DNA of 5,113 bases, taken from positions 1 through 5,113 of the forward strand of contig JACMOJ010000340.1 in NCBI GenBank assembly GCA_014378085.1. The letters are read 5' to 3'. Below the pieces are notes generated by a model. The model worked only from the letters and a program-made list of their open reading frames with translations, was not told where the DNA came from and searched no databases. Of this stretch, positions 1-5,066 are shown piece by piece. The translations under genes were made by a program, and so were the position numbers. Source of the stretch: Burkholderiales bacterium (GTDB taxonomy: Bacteria; Pseudomonadota; Gammaproteobacteria; Burkholderiales; Usitatibacteraceae). How positions within the stretch are numbered: position 1 is the first letter of the stretch; the number at the start of each line of letters is the position of its first letter.

Positions 1-101
1 AAATTGAGAACCCGCTCGCCAAGGCAATCTTGGAAGGTAAGTACCCGCCCAATTCAGTGGTTCATGTCGCGCTGCAAAATGGCGGTGTCGTGTTTTCCTG
101 A
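1..101 (+). CDS. clpB: ClpB disaggregase, C-terminal end (partial)
   Basis: The first full codon is at position 3. The frame reads IENPLAKAILEGKYPPNSVV and ends ...GGVVFS before TGA at 99-101, giving 32 visible codons. The IENPLA-x(3)-IL-x-G pattern followed by a short beta-rich tail matches the extreme C-terminus of ClpB, the hexameric AAA+ chaperone that works with DnaK/DnaJ/GrpE to extract polypeptides from aggregates in the cytoplasm; E. coli ClpB has IENPLAQQILSG at this place. Only the end of the D2 small domain is visible, so no Walker or pore motif can be checked. The tail is less conserved than the IENPLA block. Another Hsp100 protein is possible but less likely. No T-tract terminator follows the stop; the next recognisable elements are the dyads from 161 onward. 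Confidence 0.8.
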   Translation, partial: IENPLAKAILEGKYPPNSVVHVALQNGGVVFS

Positions 102-160
102 ATGCGCAGCGCAACCCGCCCGAATCTCGGCGCGGTAGGACCTGATAAGTAAAACTATCT

Positions 161-210
161 AGCACCAAGCCGCCGGTGCTCTCGCAAGCGCAAATGCAGC
201 GCTGTGCGAG
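161..210. repeat. Two adjacent hairpins downstream of clpB
   Basis: The first dyad is AGCACC (161-166) and GGTGCT (175-180) around an 8-nt loop. Directly abutting it is a stronger one: CTCGCA-AGCGC (181-191) pairs with GCGCT-G-TGCGAG (199-210), an 11-bp stem with one bulged G at 204 and a 7-nt loop. Their position about 60 nt past the clpB stop suggests a 3' mRNA-stabilising or termination structure. No U-tract follows (next bases CGGTTGATTT), so a factor-independent terminator is not supported. Confidence 0.5.
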
Positions 211-286
211 CGGTTGATTTAGCAGCCGATACAAGCCGCACGAGGACGTGCTTCGCGCCGCAGGGCGGGGCTTCGTCGCCAATTGT

Positions 287-306
287 CGGGTTTTCGTCTA
301 AACCCG
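287..306. repeat. Perfect 7-bp inverted repeat upstream of lipoprotein gene
   Basis: CGGGTTT (287-293) and AAACCCG (300-306) form a perfect dyad around the 6-nt spacer TCGTCT. It lies just upstream of a GATAAT hexamer at 329-334. If that hexamer is a -10 box, the dyad is centred about 44 bp before the start site, a place where transcription factors often bind. It could equally be an RNA hairpin. The function is inferred from position only. Confidence 0.4.
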
Positions 307-328
307 CGAGATGTTCCGTTGCGCATAC

Positions 329-334
329 GATAAT
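329..334 (+). promoter_or_regulatory. Weak candidate -10 box for the lipoprotein-natAB operon
   Basis: GATAAT matches the sigma-70 -10 consensus TATAAT at five of six positions. No convincing -35 hexamer exists at a 16-18 bp spacing (the 17-bp position reads GCGAGA) and no TGn extension is present. A start near 341 would place the 343-374 stem-loop at the 5' end of the mRNA. Another promoter type or read-through from clpB is possible. Confidence 0.25.
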
Positions 335-342
335 GTCCGAAT

Positions 343-374
343 GTTGGCTGGCGCCACGACGTTGCGCTGCCAAC
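343..374 (+). repeat. Stem-loop in presumed leader of lipoprotein operon
   Basis: GTTGGC (343-348) pairs with GCCAAC (369-374) and GCGC (351-354) pairs with GCGC (364-367), separated by a small internal loop (TG opposite T) and closed by a 9-nt loop. The stem ends 34 nt before the ATG and is followed by TTCCCC and then nine T residues at 394-402. The T-run begins 19 nt after the stem, too far for a standard terminator. A 5'-end stabilising hairpin or a leader control element fits better. Confidence 0.4.
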
Positions 375-408
375 TTCCCCTCGACATTCATCCTTTTTTT
401 TTCATCTT

Positions 409-1938
409 ATGGCCCCAAAATTTCGTAAATCACTTTGCGCCTTCGCGTCCATTTTCACAGCGTCACTGTTAGGTTGCTCAGGCGGGCAGACCTCTGAGAC
501 GGCCGCTACCATTACTCTCAAGGACTGTCGTGTACCCGGGGTGGAAAGTGCCCTGAAGTGTGCAACCCACGAGGTGTTTGAAAATCGGGAGACCAACTCG
601 GGTCGCAAGATTAGTCTCAATTTGGTTGTCTACCCAGCTTCGGCGCGGAATAAGGAGCCCGACCCGATATTCATTTTTGCGGGAGGTCCTGGCCAAGCGG
701 CGACCGACGTGATTGCGCTTGTCACGCCGCAACTCGCCGGGCTCACCACCAAACGCGACGTGGTGTTTATTGATCAGCGCGGCACGGGTAAGTCGAATTT
801 GCTCAACTGCAAGTTCCCGAGCGATGACTCAGCGGATATGGCGTCTCCCGAAACACGGCGTGCGCTTACCCTAAAGATGGTGAGCGAGTGCCGCGATAAT
901 TTGGCACAGCGTGCTGATCTCACCCAATATGGCAGCACTGCCGCGATGGCGGACTATGATGAAGTGCGCGCGGCGCTGGGTTACGACAAGATTAATTTAT
1001 GGGGCGGATCGTATGGCACCCGTACCGCGCAAGAATACCTGCGACGGTATCCGGAGCGCGTACGCACAGTAGTGTTAGACGGTGTTGCGTCTCCCTCGCT
1101 GGCGCTGCCTGCAACCTTTGCCAGGGACGCGGGTGCTGCGCTCGAGGCTGCGTTTAAAGCTTGTGAGGTTAGCGCTAAGTGCCAACAAGCTTATCCAGAT
1201 TTTCGAGTTGAATTTGCGAACCTGGTTGATCGGCTGGAGAAACGACCGGAGAAAGTTTCCATTCGCGACCCGCTGACAAACCTGACACGCGAGACTACGG
1301 TATCGCGGCAGAGACTTGCGACACAGGTGTTTACGTTGCTCTACGTGCCGCAATTGGTCGCCGTCTTGCCGGAGCTAATCAAACAGGCAACGTCCGGGAA
1401 TTACGCGCCGTTGTTCGCGGCATCCGGCGGATTCATCGATTTCGCTGATGAAAAAATTGCGTTCGGCATGCGTCTTTCGGTGGCCTGTAATGAGGACGTC
1501 CCTCGCATCAACGAGGCGGAACGAGAGGAGGCAGCGAAATTTCTGCCATTCCAAACCATGTTCATCCGCGAATTTGCCAACGCTTGTGAAAGCTGGCCAA
1601 AGGGAAAGGTGGCGGCGGATTTCCATACGCCGGTGAAGTCCGACAAACCGGTGCTGATTTTGTCTGGCGGCATCGATCCGGTCACCCCGCCAGTTTTCGG
1701 TGATGAAGTCAAAAAGAGTTTTTCCAACAGCCTACATTTGGTGGCGCCAAATATCGGGCATGGTGTGTCACAACACGGTTGCGCACCAAAGATGGTGAAA
1801 CAATTTATTGAAAAGGCAAGCGTTGAGGGAATCGATGGCGAGTGTTTAAAGCGACTGCCACGTCCAAGTTATTTTCAAGCGATGGTGGAAAAGCCTAAGT
1901 CGGGCACCGGTAGCGAAAAGTCTGGAGCAACGCCGTGA
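409..1938 (+). CDS. Predicted lipoprotein alpha/beta-hydrolase, peptidase S33 TAP-like
   Basis: The 509-residue product begins with a lipoprotein signal peptide: basic MAPKFRK, hydrophobic stretch, lipobox LLGC with Cys23 as the predicted lipidation site. Ser24 at the +2 position would not retain it in the inner membrane under the enterobacterial Lol rule, so an outer-membrane anchor facing the periplasm is inferred. The rest is an alpha/beta-hydrolase: oxyanion motif AGGPG at 91-95, DQRGTGKS at 122-129, nucleophile elbow GGSYG with Ser201, acid in GGIDPVTPP (Asp423) and base in IGHG (His451). This order and the C-terminal TAP-like segment are typical of S33 tripeptidyl/prolyl aminopeptidases, which remove short N-terminal peptides; the real substrate is unknown. 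Ten cysteines follow the lipid Cys, an even number compatible with disulfides. The ATG at 409 is chosen because the signal peptide starts there, although no Shine-Dalgarno precedes it (a T-run at 394-402 does). The stop overlaps the next gene's GTG by 4 bases. Confidence 0.85.
   Translation: MAPKFRKSLCAFASIFTASLLGCSGGQTSETAATITLKDCRVPGVESALKCATHEVFENRETNSGRKISLNLVVYPASARNKEPDPIFIFAGGPGQAATDVIALVTPQLAGLTTKRDVVFIDQRGTGKSNLLNCKFPSDDSADMASPETRRALTLKMVSECRDNLAQRADLTQYGSTAAMADYDEVRAALGYDKINLWGGSYGTRTAQEYLRRYPERVRTVVLDGVASPSLALPATFARDAGAALEAAFKACEVSAKCQQAYPDFRVEFANLVDRLEKRPEKVSIRDPLTNLTRETTVSRQRLATQVFTLLYVPQLVAVLPELIKQATSGNYAPLFAASGGFIDFADEKIAFGMRLSVACNEDVPRINEAEREEAAKFLPFQTMFIREFANACESWPKGKVAADFHTPVKSDKPVLILSGGIDPVTPPVFGDEVKKSFSNSLHLVAPNIGHGVSQHGCAPKMVKQFIEKASVEGIDGECLKRLPRPSYFQAMVEKPKSGTGSEKSGATP
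1924..1927 (+). promoter_or_regulatory. Ribosome binding site supporting GTG start of the ATPase gene
   Basis: GGAG at 1924-1927, within CTGGAGCAA, lies 7 nt before the GTG at 1935 inside the end of the lipoprotein gene. It supports this GTG as the true start and the 4-base GTGA overlap, an arrangement that favours translational coupling. Confidence 0.65.
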
Positions 1939-2747
1939 TTGAAGTCCGCAACCTATCAAAACATTTCGGCAAGGTCGTCGCGGTCGATGGTGTTAGCTTC
2001 ACCGCGCCGAATGGACAGATCACCGGACTACTCGGCCCGAATGGGGCGGGCAAAACAACTACCATTCGGATGATCGGCTCGCTGGTGGAGATCGGCGGCG
2101 GCAGTGCCGCAGTGGATGGCCTGGATGTGGCGAAAGACCCCGAAAACGCTCGACGCGTCAGCGGTATCCTCACCGACGCACGGGGGCTCTACACAAGGCT
2201 GACCGCGCGCGAAAACATTCGTTATTACGCAGAACTCCACGGCATCGACACCACAAAGAGCGAAGCCACGATTGCGCGTTTTACAAACTGGCTGGATATG
2301 GGCAGCATCATGGATCGCCGCACCGAAGGCTTTTCACAAGGCGAACGGATGAAGGTGGCCATTACCCGCGCATTGGTGCACGAGCCCTCAACGGTCATCT
2401 TGGATGAGCCGACCAACGGACTCGATGTGATGACCACCCGCTCATTGCGTGAATTGATTAGACGATTAAAGGCAGAAGGGCGCACCGTGATGTTCTCGTC
2501 GCACATCATGCAAGAAGTCGCCGCGTTATGCGACGAAATCATCATCATCGCCAAAGGCAAGGTTTGTGCGCAGGGCACCACCGAAGCCTTACTTGCGCAG
2601 AGCGGGCAGATGAACCTTGAAGACGCTTTTGTTGCGCTGGCGGGCATTGATGACGAGTCTTTGACCGTAACCCCGACGGCAACCCTGACAGCAACCTTGA
2701 TGGCAACCCCGACGGCAACCTCTAGCTCGACTGAAAAGGGGGCTTGA
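1935..2747 (+). CDS. natA: ABC-2 exporter ATP-binding protein, NatA-type
   Basis: This is the 270-residue cytoplasmic ATPase of an ABC exporter. The nucleotide-binding domain occupies about 2-235: Walker A GPNGAGKT (34-41), signature SQGER (134-138, in place of LSGGQ), Walker B VILDEP (154-159), D-loop NGLD (161-164) and switch His190 in SSH. The Q-loop region reads GILTDARGLYTRLTARENI, lacking the usual glutamine but very like the TGLYDRLTAREN form of NatA proteins. NatA with NatB exports sodium in Bacillus subtilis; in Gram-negative bacteria the substrate of such pairs is generally unknown, so the symbol denotes family, not proven function. The start is GTG with a good GGAG site; the gene overlaps the lipoprotein gene by 4 bases and ends 2 bases before the permease ATG. 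Oddity: residues from about 244 onward form a Thr/Ala-rich tail built on a 12-bp tandem repeat, beyond the normal end of the domain. Confidence 0.9.
   Translation: MIEVRNLSKHFGKVVAVDGVSFTAPNGQITGLLGPNGAGKTTTIRMIGSLVEIGGGSAAVDGLDVAKDPENARRVSGILTDARGLYTRLTARENIRYYAELHGIDTTKSEATIARFTNWLDMGSIMDRRTEGFSQGERMKVAITRALVHEPSTVILDEPTNGLDVMTTRSLRELIRRLKAEGRTVMFSSHIMQEVAALCDEIIIIAKGKVCAQGTTEALLAQSGQMNLEDAFVALAGIDDESLTVTPTATLTATLMATPTATSSSTEKGA
2669..2720 (+). repeat. 12-bp tandem repeat in 3' end of natA
   Basis: Four full units and a 4-base partial copy: AACCCCGACGGC (2669-2680), AACCCTGACAGC (2681-2692), AACCTTGATGGC (2693-2704), AACCCCGACGGC (2705-2716), AACC (2717-2720). Units 1 and 4 are identical; units 2 and 3 differ from them only by transitions. 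The preceding 12 bases, encoding SLTV, look like a more diverged unit. Because the unit is a multiple of three, the protein carries a four-residue period, T-[PL]-[TM]-A, at residues 246-262. Copy number could change without a frameshift. Confidence 0.9.
2736..2742 (+). promoter_or_regulatory. Ribosome binding site deciding the natB start
   Basis: AAGGGGG ends 7 nt before the ATG at 2750 and only 1 nt before the in-frame TTG at 2744. The spacing selects ATG 2750 as the permease start, leaving a 2-base gap after the natA stop. Confidence 0.7.
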
Positions 2748-2749
2748 TC

Positions 2750-3946
2750 ATGGCGACTAAACAAATCTCAAAAATCAAAACGATTCTGACCGTCGCGAAG
2801 AAAGAGCTGGTGGATCACTTGCGCGATAGGCGCACCGCCACGATGATTTTCCTGCTGTCGATTGCGATGGGACCAATCATTTTGATCGGACTTGGCTACT
2901 TCATCGGATCGATTGAAGCGAAGGCAGAAAAAAAGGAAATTTATTTGTCGGGCAAACAGCACGCGCCCGAACTAGTGAATTTTTTGCAGCGTCAAGACAT
3001 GAAGCTGCTCGACCCCAAGCCCGATTTTCGGGCGCTGATCAAACAAGGTAATCACGACGCGGTGATGGTGATTCCGGCAGATTTCAATGAGAAATTTCTG
3101 ACCGGCGAAGCCAAAGTCGAATTGGTCTATGACGATACGCGGCAAAGTTCCAGCGGTGCTTCGGTCGGTGCGTTGCGTCGGGTCATGCGGGCCTTCAACG
3201 CCGAAGTCGCCTCCCAACGGTTAATCGCAAGGGGCGTTGCACCGAGCGTGCTGCGGCCGGTCGAAGTGCAGGACACCAACCTTGGCACCGCAGCGCAACG
3301 CGCTGCCGGGCTACTGTTCATCATCCCGTGGATCACCTTGATTGGCTGCGTGACCGGCTGCACGGCAATGGCAGTCGACCTTGCTGCCGGGGAACGCGAG
3401 CGCGGATCACTTGAGCCATTGTTAATGACACCGATTGGACGTGACGCGTTGGTACTGGGGAAGGGGGTGGCGGTGTCGATCTATAGCTTAGGGATCGCGG
3501 TACTGACACTGATGGGTTTTGCGCTCACCTTAAAGTACGGCAACCTGCCAGCGATTGGTTCGGTGTTGTCACATTCGGCGGCGCAATACGGCATGTTTTT
3601 CTTGATGCTGCTGACCTTTGCGCCGGCGATGGCGTCAATTCAAATGCTGCTCGCCACCTACGGTCGAAACTTCAAAGAAGGCCAGACCTACGCGTCCTAT
3701 GCCATCCAGTTGGTGGCGCTGATCCCCGCAGTGGCGATGTTTGCCCAGCTTAAAGATGCGACGTGGCAACTGTTTGTTCCGGTTCTCGCCCAGTTGATGG
3801 TCATTACACGGCTGCTACGCGGTGAAACGACCGACCTTATCCACTACCTGCTGCCAGCAGCAGTGAATACGGTCATCTTTGTGTTGGCGATGGTGCTGAT
3901 TGCCCGCCTATTGCGGCAGGAGAAGATTATTTTCGGACGAGCCTAA
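2750..3946 (+). CDS. natB: ABC-2 exporter permease, NatB-type
   Basis: A 398-residue inner-membrane permease partnering the preceding ATPase. Layout: a short basic cytoplasmic N-terminus with KKELVDHLRDRRT (an amphipathic element common in ABC-2 permeases); TM1 about 31-53; a large extracytoplasmic domain about 54-187; then a cluster of membrane segments about 188-212, 235-259, 276-302, 314-334, 341-352 and 372-388. Between TM2 and TM3 lies GERERGSLEPLLMTPIGR (about 214-231), the conserved cytoplasmic coupling motif of NatB/ABC-2 permeases. One long soluble loop after TM1 and the length near 400 fit the NatB (COG1668) architecture. The start is ATG 2750, not the TTG two codons earlier, on ribosome-binding-site spacing. 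It is the last gene of the lipoprotein-natA-natB operon. Substrate unknown: sodium is possible from family precedent, while peptides or toxic compounds cannot be excluded. Confidence 0.88.
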   Translation: MATKQISKIKTILTVAKKELVDHLRDRRTATMIFLLSIAMGPIILIGLGYFIGSIEAKAEKKEIYLSGKQHAPELVNFLQRQDMKLLDPKPDFRALIKQGNHDAVMVIPADFNEKFLTGEAKVELVYDDTRQSSSGASVGALRRVMRAFNAEVASQRLIARGVAPSVLRPVEVQDTNLGTAAQRAAGLLFIIPWITLIGCVTGCTAMAVDLAAGERERGSLEPLLMTPIGRDALVLGKGVAVSIYSLGIAVLTLMGFALTLKYGNLPAIGSVLSHSAAQYGMFFLMLLTFAPAMASIQMLLATYGRNFKEGQTYASYAIQLVALIPAVAMFAQLKDATWQLFVPVLAQLMVITRLLRGETTDLIHYLLPAAVNTVIFVLAMVLIARLLRQEKIIFGRA

Positions 3947-3970
3947 ACCCGGTTCCCTCCGCAACGGATA

Positions 3971-3979
3971 TGCTATAAA
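3971..3979 (+). promoter_or_regulatory. Possible extended -10 promoter element
   Basis: TGCTATAAA carries the TGn extension followed by a hexamer matching TATAAT in five of six positions. The -35 position (GGTTCC at 17-bp spacing) is poor, but extended -10 promoters tolerate this. Transcription would start near 3986, inside the left arm of the long inverted repeat, giving an RNA that begins with that hairpin. It could serve etfB from further upstream or a small RNA. Confidence 0.3.
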
Positions 3980-3981
3980 TC

Positions 3982-4049
3982 TAAACTCCCCATTCGACGG
4001 GCATCTTCAGGACATAATGCCTGAAGATGCCCGTGAATCGGGGAGTTTA
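3982..4049. repeat. 68-nt long inverted repeat (30-nt arms, 8-nt loop)
   Basis: The outer arms TAAACTCCCC (3982-3991) and GGGGAGTTTA (4040-4049) and the inner arms ACGGGCATCTTCAGG (3997-4011) and its complement (4020-4034) pair perfectly around the loop ACATAATG. Between them, ATTC (3992-3995) pairs with GAAT (4035-4038) if G3996 and C4039 are bulged on opposite strands. It begins 35 nt past the natB stop. The stem is far longer than usual intrinsic terminators and no T-run follows on the + strand (next bases CAGAATATAAC), so a simple terminator is not clearly supported. Alternatives are a dispersed palindromic (REP/MITE-like) element, an RNase III-processed structure or a small RNA. The palindrome itself is certain; its role is not. 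Confidence 0.92.
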
Positions 4050-4123
4050 CAGAATATAACAACAACCGATCCATCACGCGATGTTTTGGGCGTGGGCCAT
4101 GCAATAAGCCCAATTCACTCCTC

Positions 4124-4129
4124 TATAAT
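4124..4129 (+). promoter_or_regulatory. Promoter -10 box for etfBA
   Basis: TATAAT is a perfect sigma-70 -10 hexamer. The -35 region is poor (GCAATA at 17-bp spacing). A start near 4136 would give a leader of about 75 nt before the etfB ATG. The weak -35 suggests either an activator or a regulated promoter, in line with the palindrome that overlaps the -10. A dyad TTGGGC (4086-4091) and GCCCAA (4108-4113) brackets the -35 area and might be a further protein site or chance. Confidence 0.6.
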
Positions 4130-4148
4130 TCAAACGCTTGTTTGAATT
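4127..4148. promoter_or_regulatory. Putative operator, PsrA-type palindrome at etfBA promoter
   Basis: A perfect 22-bp palindrome: arms AATTCAAAC (4127-4135) and GTTTGAATT (4140-4148) around GCTT. It shares three bases with the TATAAT box and covers the expected start site, the classical place for a repressor. Its core CAAAC-N4-GTTTG fits the form [GC]AAAC-N(2-4)-GTTT[GC] described for PsrA of Pseudomonas, a TetR-family regulator that senses long-chain acyl groups and whose known targets include etf genes. In betaproteobacteria related fatty-acid repressors have been predicted to act on etfBA. The regulator itself is not in this window, so the assignment rests on motif plus target gene. The same sequence in RNA could form a 9-bp hairpin, but transcription would start inside it. 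Confidence 0.6.
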
Positions 4149-4152
4149 CGCC

Positions 4153-4185
4153 ATGCCACGGCAACTTGCGGCACCGCAAGGGCAT
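4153..4185 (+). repeat. Stem-loop in etfB leader
   Basis: CTTGCG (4165-4170) pairs with CGCAAG (4175-4180) around the tetraloop GCAC, and ATGCC (4153-4157) pairs with GGCAT (4181-4185), stacked under it with a 7-nt bulge on the 5' side. It lies in the presumed 5' leader, 25 nt before the ATG. The only Shine-Dalgarno-like string of the leader, AAGGG (4179-4183, partly in the stem), is within it and too far upstream for normal use. Confidence 0.45.
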
Positions 4186-4210
4186 CCAATCCTCAACTTT
4201 ATTCAACCCA

Positions 4211-4960
4211 ATGAAAATTCTCGTCCCAGTCAAGCGCGTTGTTGATTACAACGTAAAAGTCCGCGTCAAAGCCGATCAGAGCGGCGTCGAACTCGCGAAT
4301 GTGAAGATGTCGATGAACCCCTTTGACGAAATCGCGATCGAAGAAGCGGTAAAGCTGAAGGAAGCAGGTGTTGCCACTGAAATCATCGCGGTGTCGATTG
4401 GCGTAACGCAATGTCAGGAAACATTGCGCACCGCGCTCGCGATGGGGGCAGACCGCGCGATCCTGGTTGAGACGTCTGCCGAGGTGCAACCGCTTGGTGT
4501 GGCAAAGGTACTCAAGGCGATCGCCGAGAAAGAGACGCCCCAGCTCATTTTGCTGGGTAAACAGGCCATCGATGACGATTCAAATCAGACCGGACAGATG
4601 TTGGCGGCCTTGCTCGGTTGGTCGCAAGGCACGTTTGCTTCAAAGGTCGTTGTGACCGGTAACGAAGCTTCCGTCACGCGCGAAATTGATGGCGGTTTGG
4701 AGACCGTTTCGATCAAGCTGCCTGCGATTGTTACGACTGATCTTCGCTTGAATACACCGCGATATGCGACGCTGCCGAAGATTATGAAGGCGAAGAAAAA
4801 GCAGCTCGATGTTTTTACGCCAGAAACGCTGGGGGTTGATGTCGCACCGCGTCTCACCACCCTAAAAGTAGTGGAGCCGCCGAAGCGCAAAGGTGGTGTG
4901 ATGGTTGCTGACGTGGCCGCTCTGGTGGATAAGCTCAAAAACGAAGCCAAAGTCATCTAG
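4211..4960 (+). CDS. etfB: Electron transfer flavoprotein subunit beta
   Basis: The 249-residue product is the small subunit of the ETF heterodimer, which accepts electrons from acyl-CoA and other flavoprotein dehydrogenases and delivers them to ETF:quinone oxidoreductase; it holds the structural AMP while FAD sits mainly with the alpha subunit. Visible marks: N-terminal [27 protein letters not shown] (35-47), the nucleotide-binding segment [16 protein letters not shown] (117-132), and the family signature V-x-R-x(2)-DGG-L-E-x-V-x(4)-P-x-IVT (155-175). The recognition loop [17 protein letters not shown] (181-197) contains Leu188, equivalent by alignment to the dehydrogenase-docking Leu195 of human ETFB. 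Length and the [12 protein letters not shown] sequence are typical of proteobacterial EtfB. ATG 4211 is chosen over the in-frame TTG at 4142 because conserved sequence starts there and 4142 falls in the operator. No good Shine-Dalgarno precedes it. It is followed by etfA after 106 nt. Confidence 0.96.
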   Translation: MKILVPVKRVVDYNVKVRVKADQSGVELANVKMSMNPFDEIAIEEAVKLKEAGVATEIIAVSIGVTQCQETLRTALAMGADRAILVETSAEVQPLGVAKVLKAIAEKETPQLILLGKQAIDDDSNQTGQMLAALLGWSQGTFASKVVVTGNEASVTREIDGGLETVSIKLPAIVTTDLRLNTPRYATLPKIMKAKKKQLDVFTPETLGVDVAPRLTTLKVVEPPKRKGGVMVADVAALVDKLKNEAKVI

Positions 4961-5066
4961 CGCCACTGCGGTTAAGGCAACCGATCGAGAACAACTATCG
5001 ACCGACTACAGAACAACAGCAGAACAACTTCACCCCAGCAAGACAACGCTCTCAGGAAAATTTGAA
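4961..5066 (+). repeat. etfB-etfA spacer with AGAACAAC direct repeats
   Basis: AGAACAAC occurs three times, at 4988-4995, 5010-5017 and 5021-5028, with start-to-start spacings of 22 and 11 bases. A small hairpin, CGGTT (4969-4973) and AACCG (4979-4983) around AAGGC, precedes them. The stretch 5008-5030 is almost free of T and rich in A and C, hence likely single-stranded in the mRNA. No open frame with family resemblance is present. It may be a binding site for an RNA-binding protein or DNA-binding factor, or merely low-complexity spacer. Confidence 0.5.
5054..5057 (+). promoter_or_regulatory. Ribosome binding site of etfA
   Basis: AGGA, continuing as AGGAAAA, lies 9 nt before the ATG at 5067. 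This contrasts with etfB, which has no comparable site. Confidence 0.6.

Larger units (their letters stand above)
102..408. other. Intergenic region rich in dyad symmetries, no supported gene
   Basis: This is a 307-nt spacer between clpB and the lipoprotein gene. Open frames exist on both strands (204-428 plus, GTG start; 155-391 minus, ATG start), but neither product resembles a known family and neither has a well-placed ribosome binding site, so they are not called. The region contains at least five inverted repeats: 161-180, 181-210, 238-251 (GCACG-AGGA-CGTGC), 287-306 and 343-374. None is directly followed by a T-run, so none is a standard intrinsic terminator. A run of nine T residues at 394-402 lies immediately before the lipoprotein start instead. 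The region probably holds the end of the clpB transcript and the promoter and leader of the lipoprotein-natAB operon. Confidence 0.6.

Noticed and set aside
155..391. 78-codon minus-strand open frame in the same spacer
   Set aside because: The AAGG before its ATG directly abuts the codon, the product is unrecognisable, and it covers the same dyads; moderate-GC sequence readily gives such frames.
343..402. Intrinsic terminator made of the 343-374 hairpin and the nine-T run
   Set aside because: The T-run begins 19 nt after the stem; terminators need it immediately adjacent.
204..428. 74-codon plus-strand open frame starting with GTG in the clpB-lipoprotein spacer
   Set aside because: No ribosome binding site, no family resemblance, runs over several hairpins and into the start of the lipoprotein gene in another frame.
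2225..2764. 179-codon minus-strand open frame opposite natA
   Set aside because: It is the complement of a clear ABC ATPase gene; its VAVGVAIKVAV stretch is just the antisense of the tandem repeat.
3982..4049. Integron attC site reading of the long palindrome, suggested by AAAC...GTTT ends and bulged bases
   Set aside because: The end boxes do not fit RYYYAAC and GTTRRRY, the pairing is too continuous, and there is no integrase or cassette array nearby.
3900..4145. 81-codon plus-strand open frame across the natB end and the long hairpin
   Set aside because: It starts inside natB in another frame and translates the inverted repeat; no ribosome binding site or resemblance to a protein family.
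4142..4210. Upstream TTG start for EtfB giving 23 extra residues
   Set aside because: It lies within the promoter palindrome at the expected transcription start, and family similarity begins at [10 protein letters not shown] encoded from 4211.
4585..4956. 123-codon minus-strand open frame opposite etfB
   Set aside because: Shadow of the well-conserved etfB coding sequence; no family match and no start signals.
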